This document shows, piece after piece, positions 58,683 to 64,000 of a stretch of DNA of 64,000 nt. The stretch is from Candidatus Omnitrophota bacterium (lineage in GTDB: Bacteria > Omnitrophota > Koll11 > Aquiviventales > Aquiviventaceae). Position 1 is the stretch's first letter. Each line of letters opens with the position of its first letter. The notes below the pieces were generated by a model. That model made no database searches. It was not told where the DNA came from and saw only the letters and a program-made list of their open reading frames with translations. Location of the stretch: the NCBI GenBank assembly GCA_023247285.1, contig JAHFGU010000001.1, positions 1-64,000 of the forward strand. Reading direction: 5' to 3'. A program made the position numbers and the translations under genes.

Positions 58683-60241
58683 TCCCACCGCATGATTTTC
58701 GGGTGCTGATCGTGTATCCGAACCTCAGCATGATGCTGACGCCGTCGTACGCGGTGGCGCTGTTCACCGCGGTCCTGAACCAGCAGGGCTACACGGTGGA
58801 CCTGTTCGACTGCACCCCGTACTTGGCCAAGTATGAGTTCCTGAAGGAGCCCCTGCCGGTGACGCGGGCGAACAAGCTGCTCAACAGCCGGCGGTTCGAC
58901 GCGGTCTCGCTCTGGGGCTCGCCGAAGACCGACCTGACCGGGGATTTCGCGAAGAAGCTGGACTGCTTCCGGCCGCATGTGGCGATTTTCTCCACGCTGG
59001 TGGAGGACACGTGGCCTCAGGCGCGCGAGCTGCTGGATGTGCTGGCCCATTACCCGCAGGTCAAGACATTGATCGGCGGGGTCTTCTCCACGATGGCCCC
59101 GCAGGTGGTGACCGAAGCGCCGCACGTGCAGTGCGTGGCGCTGGGGGAAGGGGAAGCGACCGTGGTCGAATTCTGTGAAACCATCCGGCACGGGGAGGCG
59201 GCCACCCACCTGCAGGGGACGTGGGTCAAGGACGCCGACGGGGTCGTCATCCCCAACGCGCCGCGGCCGCTCATCGACATCAACCGCGTCATCCCGGATT
59301 TCTCGCTCTTCGATGAGCGGCGGTTCCTCAGGCCGCTCGGCGCGCGCATCTGGAAGGCGATCCCGCTGGAGACGTATCGCGGCTGCCCGTACACCTGCAC
59401 CTTCTGCAACTCGCCCACGCAGGTCAAGCTGGCCAAGGGAAAGCAGCAGGGCCTGTTCCTGCGCCGGAAAACCATGGACACGCTGCGGCACGAGATCAGC
59501 ACGATGATCAACCGATACAATCCGGAATTTTTCTACATCAACGACGACGCCTTCCTGGCGCGGCCCAAGGAGGAGGCGCTGGCGTTCGTCACGATGTATG
59601 AGGAGTTCAAGATCCCGTTCTGGTTTCAGACGCGGTTCGAGGACATCGACGCCGAAAAGCTGGACCAGCTGGCGCGCGTGGGCTGCTACCGGATTTCGTT
59701 CGGCCTGGAGCACGGCAACGAGCGGTACCGGCAGGAGAAGCTGCGGCGGAAGATGACCAATGAGTTCATTCTGCAGCAGGCCAAGATCGTCACGGCCTCG
59801 GGCATCCCCTACACGCTGAACGTGCTCGTCGGCATGCCCTATGAGACGCGGGAGCTGCTCTTCGACAGCATCGCGCTCATCCGGGCCATCGGCACGTATG
59901 ATTCGCTCAGCGTGAACGTGTTCGTCCCCTACCACGGCACCCCGCTGCGCGAGATGGCGATCCGGGAAGGGTGGCTCGATCCGAACCTTCAGACGACCTC
60001 GGTGATCTCGAAATCGCTGCTGACCATGCCCAAGCCGTACCTGCAGCCGGATGAGATCCTCGGGTTGCAGCGGACCTTTCCGCTCTACGCCAGAATGCCG
60101 GAGTCGCGCTACCCGGAGATTCAGCGGGCGGAGCAGTTTGACGACGGCGGCGAGGCGGTGTTCGAATCGCTCTCGAAAGAGTTTTTTCAGATGGTCTATG
60201 GGAAGGATGAGGCGGAGCGCATGCTCACGTACGTGGGATGA
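58679..60241 (+). CDS. B12-binding-type radical SAM protein, copy 3
   Basis: This 520-residue protein has an N-terminal cobalamin-type domain (LIVYPNLSMMLTPSYAVALFTAVL, GGVFSTMAPQVV, ALGEGEATV). A radical SAM core follows with CxxxCxxC at Cys236, Cys240 and Cys243 (GCPYTCTFC), plus ISFGLEHGNERYR and LVGMPYETREL. Three proteins of this layout are in the window and differ in their N-terminal ends. It may methylate a sugar or lipid carrier at a carbon atom. It overlaps the preceding gene by four bases. Confidence 0.88.
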   Translation: MIPPHDFRVLIVYPNLSMMLTPSYAVALFTAVLNQQGYTVDLFDCTPYLAKYEFLKEPLPVTRANKLLNSRRFDAVSLWGSPKTDLTGDFAKKLDCFRPHVAIFSTLVEDTWPQARELLDVLAHYPQVKTLIGGVFSTMAPQVVTEAPHVQCVALGEGEATVVEFCETIRHGEAATHLQGTWVKDADGVVIPNAPRPLIDINRVIPDFSLFDERRFLRPLGARIWKAIPLETYRGCPYTCTFCNSPTQVKLAKGKQQGLFLRRKTMDTLRHEISTMINRYNPEFFYINDDAFLARPKEEALAFVTMYEEFKIPFWFQTRFEDIDAEKLDQLARVGCYRISFGLEHGNERYRQEKLRRKMTNEFILQQAKIVTASGIPYTLNVLVGMPYETRELLFDSIALIRAIGTYDSLSVNVFVPYHGTPLREMAIREGWLDPNLQTTSVISKSLLTMPKPYLQPDEILGLQRTFPLYARMPESRYPEIQRAEQFDDGGEAVFESLSKEFFQMVYGKDEAERMLTYVG

Positions 60242-60257
60242 TCCAGGAGGCGCGCGC

Positions 60258-60899
60258 ATGAGCGAATTTTTGTCCCGGCATTTCGCCGAGGCGGCGGAGA
60301 TCGCCGCCCGCTTGGATGTCGCCGTCGTGGACCGGATGGTGGAGCGGCTGGCGCGGCTGCGCGCCGAGGAGGGGCGGCTGTTCCTCTGCGGCGTGGGCGG
60401 GAGCGCTGGCAACTGCAGCCATGCGGTGAACGATTTCCGCAAGCTGGCCGGCATCGAGGCGTACTCGCCGGTGGACAACGTCTCGGAGCTGACCGCGCGG
60501 ACCAACGACGAAGGCTGGGACACCGTGTTTGCGGCGTGGCTGCGGGTCAGCCGCGCCGGCGCCCGCGACGCGCTCTTGGTGCTGTCGGTCGGCGGCGGCA
60601 ACCGCGAGCGCCACATCAGCGCCAACCTGGTCGCGGCGATCGATGAAGCCAAGGCGCGCGGGATGGACGTGCTGGGGATCGTCGGCCGCGACGGCGGCTA
60701 CACGAAGCGGCGGGGCGACATCGTGCTGGTGATCCCCACGGTGAACCCGCAGTCCGTGACCCCGCACGCCGAAGCGTTCCAGGCGGTGGTGTGGCACGCG
60801 CTGGTGTGCGACCCGCGGCTGATGCGGCAGGGGAACAAGTGGGAAACAACCGCGACAGCACCGGCCGCCGCGCAGGCAGCGCTGGCCGCGCGCCGCTGA
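60258..60899 (+). CDS. SIS-domain sugar isomerase, GmhA-like, copy 2
   Basis: This 213-residue SIS protein has FLCGVGGSAGNCSHAVNDF and a VLSVGGGNRERHIS phosphate-binding region. It is GmhA-like but diverges from copy 1 (31276): the GNGGS motif reads GVGGS and a tail of 25 residues is added. An AGGAGG site precedes the ATG. It may isomerise a different ketose phosphate or serve the second kinase-nucleotidyltransferase. The role is inferred from family only. Confidence 0.85.
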   Translation: MSEFLSRHFAEAAEIAARLDVAVVDRMVERLARLRAEEGRLFLCGVGGSAGNCSHAVNDFRKLAGIEAYSPVDNVSELTARTNDEGWDTVFAAWLRVSRAGARDALLVLSVGGGNRERHISANLVAAIDEAKARGMDVLGIVGRDGGYTKRRGDIVLVIPTVNPQSVTPHAEAFQAVVWHALVCDPRLMRQGNKWETTATAPAAAQAALAARR

Positions 60900-60904
60900 A
60901 TCTC

Positions 60905-62671
60905 ATGCGGACGCACCGGGCGCAGGATCAGGCCATTGGGCTGCTCATCATCCTGATGGGCGTGTTGTTTGCGCTCGCGATGTTTTGCGGTTTGGAAAAC
61001 CTTTCCGGCTATCACGGCAGCGTGTACCAAGCGCTGCACCCGGACAGCTTCCCCGGGGACCGGTTCATGTCGCCCACGCGCCCCACGATGCTCTCCATGT
61101 ACTACCTCATCGTCAAGGCGATCGGCGAGCCGTGGCTGGATGACCGGCTGACCATGGTGGTCTACGCCGGGCTGGTCGTCCTGGCGCTGTTCGGCGTGGA
61201 CAAGACCGCGCAGCTCCTGGGCGCGCGCCGCGCGGGCGAGCGCGTCGCGATGCTGTCGCTGATGCTGCTGGGCCACAAGATCCTCGACAACCAGGGCTGG
61301 CTGCTCGGGCATGCCGACTTCAATGCGACGCAACTATCCAGCCCGCTGATCATCTGGCTGCTGTTCCATGGTCTGGCCGGCCCGAGATCGCGCGTGGCGA
61401 TTCCTCTGATGGTTCTCATCCTGGCTCTCTCGATCAAGAATGGCTGGTTCCCCTGCCTGGTGGTCCTGGCGCTGCTGGGGAAGGAGCGGCTGCACCGGCG
61501 CGGACAGCTCATCGCCGCCGCTGCGGCTGCAGCGCTGATGATGGCCGGATGGGGGGCCTATGCGCTGTTCCTTCGCTCGCCTGATGACGTCCGCCTGTTC
61601 AATTTTCTTCATCATGAACTGGACAACGCCGAAGCCAACCCCTTCCTCAATCCCTGGTACGCTAACCTCATTTTCGTCGTCCTCTGCGTGGCGGGATGGC
61701 TCGCGAAGGGGCTGCCCGGCGCCGTGTCGGCCCGGGTCCGGGTCGTGGCTAGGGCGGGGCTGGCCTTATGGCTCCTCGGCGGGCTGTATTTCACGTGGGC
61801 GCCTGACGCCTTAAAGATCCCGCACCTCGTCCCATTCGATGTGACCCGGGCGTTGTGGTGGAGCCAGTATGTGATGTATCTCGTCCTTGGGGTAGCGCTC
61901 CTCAAGCAGGTGCAGCGCGCGACCTCCGCTGCGAGCCTCGGGGCCGCTTGGGGGCTGCTCATGGGATTGTACTTTCTTCACTGGACCTTTCAGGTGAAGC
62001 TGGCCCTGGTGGTGGCCGCCGTCACCGTGGGCATGGCCGGGTGGGCGTTGTGGACGCGGCGAGACCGAGGATGGCGCGCGGGCTTCGACGCCCCTGCGCA
62101 GCTTCAGATCGCCGCGGTCGCCATGTGCGTCGGCGTGGTCAGCCTCTACGGCGTAGGGACGGTGACCCGCCGCTGGGATGCGCTGGTCTTCCTGGCGCGG
62201 CACGGCATCGTGGGGGATAACGGCGGGGCGGTGTGGCTCGACGTCAATCCGTACATTCGGGAACACACGCCCGCCTCCGCCACGGTCCTGGCGCTGGCCG
62301 AGCGGAATGCGCTGGGGCAGGACCTGGGCCTGCGGTTCGAAGGCTCGCTGCGCAATCGCACCGGCCGTTCCATGCCCCTGGGCTCTATCGCTGCATTTTA
62401 CTTAGACTATCCGAACATCCTCTGGTGCCAAGCGCAGCGCCAGGAGGCGCACTACCTGGTGGAGGCCTGGGAGCGCGAGGATCTTCCGGCCGTGTCCACG
62501 CGCCTGGCGCACCTGGGGTCTCCCGAGTATCTCGTTGTTCCCATAGAACGCTCCGCGTGGTTGGGGAATCGTCCGGACTTCGCCTATCAGTTTGAAGTCG
62601 CGCGCGGCGCGTATTGGATTTTTCGACGGAAGGCCGGCACCGTATGGGCGCACACGCCTCACGTGCTATGA
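60905..62671 (+). CDS. Polytopic membrane protein with C-terminal soluble domain
   Basis: This 588-residue protein has about ten hydrophobic segments from residue 12 to 470, with a soluble loop at 30-60 (GSVYQALHPDSFPGDRF). A C-terminal soluble domain from about 470 to 588 contains VDVNPYIREHTP-like and SPEYLVVPI segments. The layout recalls GT-C membrane glycosyltransferases. No DxD or other diagnostic motif is certain. It is similar in type, not evidently in sequence, to the protein at 5319. It lies directly after the SIS gene. Confidence 0.45.
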   Translation: MRTHRAQDQAIGLLIILMGVLFALAMFCGLENLSGYHGSVYQALHPDSFPGDRFMSPTRPTMLSMYYLIVKAIGEPWLDDRLTMVVYAGLVVLALFGVDKTAQLLGARRAGERVAMLSLMLLGHKILDNQGWLLGHADFNATQLSSPLIIWLLFHGLAGPRSRVAIPLMVLILALSIKNGWFPCLVVLALLGKERLHRRGQLIAAAAAAALMMAGWGAYALFLRSPDDVRLFNFLHHELDNAEANPFLNPWYANLIFVVLCVAGWLAKGLPGAVSARVRVVARAGLALWLLGGLYFTWAPDALKIPHLVPFDVTRALWWSQYVMYLVLGVALLKQVQRATSAASLGAAWGLLMGLYFLHWTFQVKLALVVAAVTVGMAGWALWTRRDRGWRAGFDAPAQLQIAAVAMCVGVVSLYGVGTVTRRWDALVFLARHGIVGDNGGAVWLDVNPYIREHTPASATVLALAERNALGQDLGLRFEGSLRNRTGRSMPLGSIAAFYLDYPNILWCQAQRQEAHYLVEAWEREDLPAVSTRLAHLGSPEYLVVPIERSAWLGNRPDFAYQFEVARGAYWIFRRKAGTVWAHTPHVL

Positions 62672-63561
62672 CGACAGAGACGCTGAGCGCGCTCTTCCCA
62701 TGCCCGATCTGCGGCCGGCGCACGGACCAGGAGCTCTTTCCTGATAGCCTGGACGGTCAGCTGCCATCTTTCGGTTACAATTTTTCCCCACACCAAATGA
62801 AGACCTACCGGTTCGTGCTGTGCCGGTCCTGCCACCATGGGTACGCGTCTCCGCGGCCGATGGAATTATGGAAATCGTACACAGAGGTGGAGGATCCGGC
62901 CTATCTCGTGCGCCAGCCTGAACGGCTGCTGACCGCGCAGCGGGTCCTGCCGCGGGTGCGGCGGTATGTGCCGGCAGGGCGCCTGCTGGATGTCGGATGT
63001 GCCACCGGGGATTTTCTGTCCGCCGCTCAAGCCCTCTATGAGGTGGAAGGCGTGGAGCTGTCTGCGTGGGCGGCAGCCATCGCGGAGCAGCGGGGTCTGA
63101 CCATCTATCGATGCCGCCTTGAGCACGTGACGCCCCAGACCTCCTATGATGTGGTCACCCTCTGGGGCGTGATCGAGCATTTTGAAGACCCTGCGCGCGA
63201 GGTGCGCGCCATGCACAGACTGCTTCGTCCCGGCGGGATCGTGGCCCTGTGGACCGGCGACGTGGACAGCTGGCTGGCACGGCTGCTCAAACAACGATGG
63301 TGGTATGTCATGGGGCAGCACCTACAACTCTTCAGCCGCCAGTCGTTGCGTGCGCTCTTTGTGAGTCAGGGGTTCCAGGAGCTGTGGGTCGGACGGTACC
63401 CGTACGTCGCCACGGCGGCCTCAATCACCGCATCGTTAAGCCGGTACCGCGGTATCGGGCCGCTGATGGGGAGGCTGCTTCACCTCCCGTTCATTGCTCA
63501 GCGCAGCATGACCCTGCACATTCCAGGGGAAATGTTCGCCGTCTTCCGGAAAGTGTCATGA
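62668..63561 (+). CDS. Zinc-ribbon class I SAM methyltransferase
   Basis: This 297-residue protein has an N-terminal Cys pair CPICG and a second pair CRSC near residue 55, which form a probable zinc ribbon. The SAM core follows: RLLDVGCATGDFLSAAQ, VEGVELS, LWGVIEHFEDP and LRPGGIVALW. The layout differs from the C-methyltransferase at 1156, as no C-terminal sugar C-methyltransferase domain is present. It probably methylates a sugar or glycan end. It overlaps the preceding membrane protein by four bases. Confidence 0.86.
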   Translation: MTTETLSALFPCPICGRRTDQELFPDSLDGQLPSFGYNFSPHQMKTYRFVLCRSCHHGYASPRPMELWKSYTEVEDPAYLVRQPERLLTAQRVLPRVRRYVPAGRLLDVGCATGDFLSAAQALYEVEGVELSAWAAAIAEQRGLTIYRCRLEHVTPQTSYDVVTLWGVIEHFEDPAREVRAMHRLLRPGGIVALWTGDVDSWLARLLKQRWWYVMGQHLQLFSRQSLRALFVSQGFQELWVGRYPYVATAASITASLSRYRGIGPLMGRLLHLPFIAQRSMTLHIPGEMFAVFRKVS

Positions 63562-64000
63562 GACCTCGGCAGCTGTTTGCCGCGTCGTCGCAGCCCGTCT
63601 TCGGGGCGTGGACGTCGTTGGCGCATCCGTCCATCACGGAGATGTTCACCGCGGCCGGGGTCGACTTCGTCGGGATCGACCTGGAGCACAGCACGATCAG
63701 CCAGGAGCAGGCGCAGCGGATCATCGCCGCCGCCCAGGCCGGGGGGGCGGCGTGCCTGCCGCGCGTCGCGTCGCACAACGGGGAGCAGATCAAGCGGCTG
63801 CTGGATTCCGGCGCAGATGGGGTGATCGTGCCGAACGTCTCGACCCGCGCCGAGGTGGAGCAGATCATCGCCTGGTGCAAATATCCGCCCGTGGGGCGCC
63901 GCAGCTATGGGGTGGCCCGCGCCCAGGGCTATGGCGCGGACTTCACGGCCTATGTCGAGCGCTGGAACGACCGGTCGAGTCTGATCATTCAGATCGAGTC
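63558..64000 (+). CDS. HpcH/HpaI aldolase/citrate lyase family protein, N-terminal part (3' end outside window)
   Basis: The frame starts with ATG overlapping the methyltransferase stop (ATGA) and stays open to the window end. The visible 147 residues match the class II aldolase HpcH/HpaI barrel: VFGAWTSLAHPSI, FVGIDLEHSTI, ACLPRV, DGVIVPNV and the GRRSYGVARAQGYG loop. Such enzymes condense pyruvate with aldehydes, so it could make a keto-deoxy sugar acid such as a KDO-like or other ulosonic acid for this locus. The metal-binding part lies beyond the window. Confidence 0.87.
   Translation, partial: MRPRQLFAASSQPVFGAWTSLAHPSITEMFTAAGVDFVGIDLEHSTISQEQAQRIIAAAQAGGAACLPRVASHNGEQIKRLLDSGADGVIVPNVSTRAEVEQIIAWCKYPPVGRRSYGVARAQGYGADFTAYVERWNDRSSLIIQIE

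Overview
This window is one continuous, one-directional block of GC-rich coding sequence. About 55 protein genes, all on the + strand, are packed almost without gaps, and most junctions overlap by 1-16 bases or touch as ATGA. There are no rRNA or tRNA genes, no transposases and no CRISPR arrays. The contents point to a very large cell-surface polysaccharide or glycoprotein glycan locus of a Gram-negative-type bacterium. Evidence includes glycosyltransferases, many extended SDR and Gfo/Idh/MocA sugar oxidoreductases, nucleotidyltransferases, aminotransferases, an MsbA/PglK-like flippase, ArnT-like membrane proteins and an EPS-type MarR regulator. The high GC, the paired GTGCCTGGCAC palindromes and the number of radical SAM enzymes resemble uncultivated lineages such as Omnitrophota, but that placement is only a guess.

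Layout. 0-7 kb: the end of a DegT aminotransferase, a palindromic repeat pair, two DPM1-like glycosyltransferases, a sugar C-methyltransferase-like protein, a Gfo/Idh oxidoreductase, an SDR and a membrane GT-C-like protein. 7-25 kb: a MarR_EPS regulator fused to a PglD-like domain, followed by a heptose-like module. That module has a GmhB-type phosphatase, a transaldolase, two SDRs, two copies of a cytidylyltransferase-PfkB kinase fusion in the reverse of HldE order, two acetolactate-synthase-like proteins (one fused to a cupin and lacking the cofactor motif), a DJ-1/PfpI protein, a HAD phosphatase, a radical SAM enzyme and a Nudix hydrolase. 25-34 kb: a UDP-sugar dehydrogenase homologue without its catalytic Cys, an SDR, a TIGR04372-like glycosyltransferase, a methyltransferase, an ABC exporter, a SIS isomerase, a class III aminotransferase and a sugar formyltransferase.

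34-51 kb carries a nearly complete nonulosonic (legionaminic-type) acid pathway in two halves. The first half has the CMP-sugar synthase, a PtmA-like SDR, the NeuB/LegI synthase and a Maf-like transferase. The second half has a PglD/NeuD acetyltransferase, LegG/NeuC, PtmE, LegB and LegC. Between them lies a B12-radical SAM enzyme and an acyl-activation/reduction cassette: VOC protein, acyl carrier protein, AMP-forming ligase, iron-type alcohol dehydrogenase, LuxE and LuxC. The synthase gene is preceded by a 94-base leader that can form two nested perfect 11-bp stems, the outer one covering the ribosome binding site.

51-64 kb: a B12-radical SAM protein with a duplicated Cys-rich N-terminus, two large unrecognised GT-B-like surface carbohydrate proteins, a third Gfo/Idh enzyme ending in a second palindrome pair, a degenerate methyltransferase, a third B12-radical SAM enzyme, a second SIS isomerase, a membrane protein, a zinc-ribbon methyltransferase and the start of a HpcH/HpaI aldolase. 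Together the genes would make several activated unusual sugars (heptose-like, branched, N-formylated and nonulosonic) and assemble and export them. The acyl-reduction cassette and the modified ThDP pair are the least explained parts.
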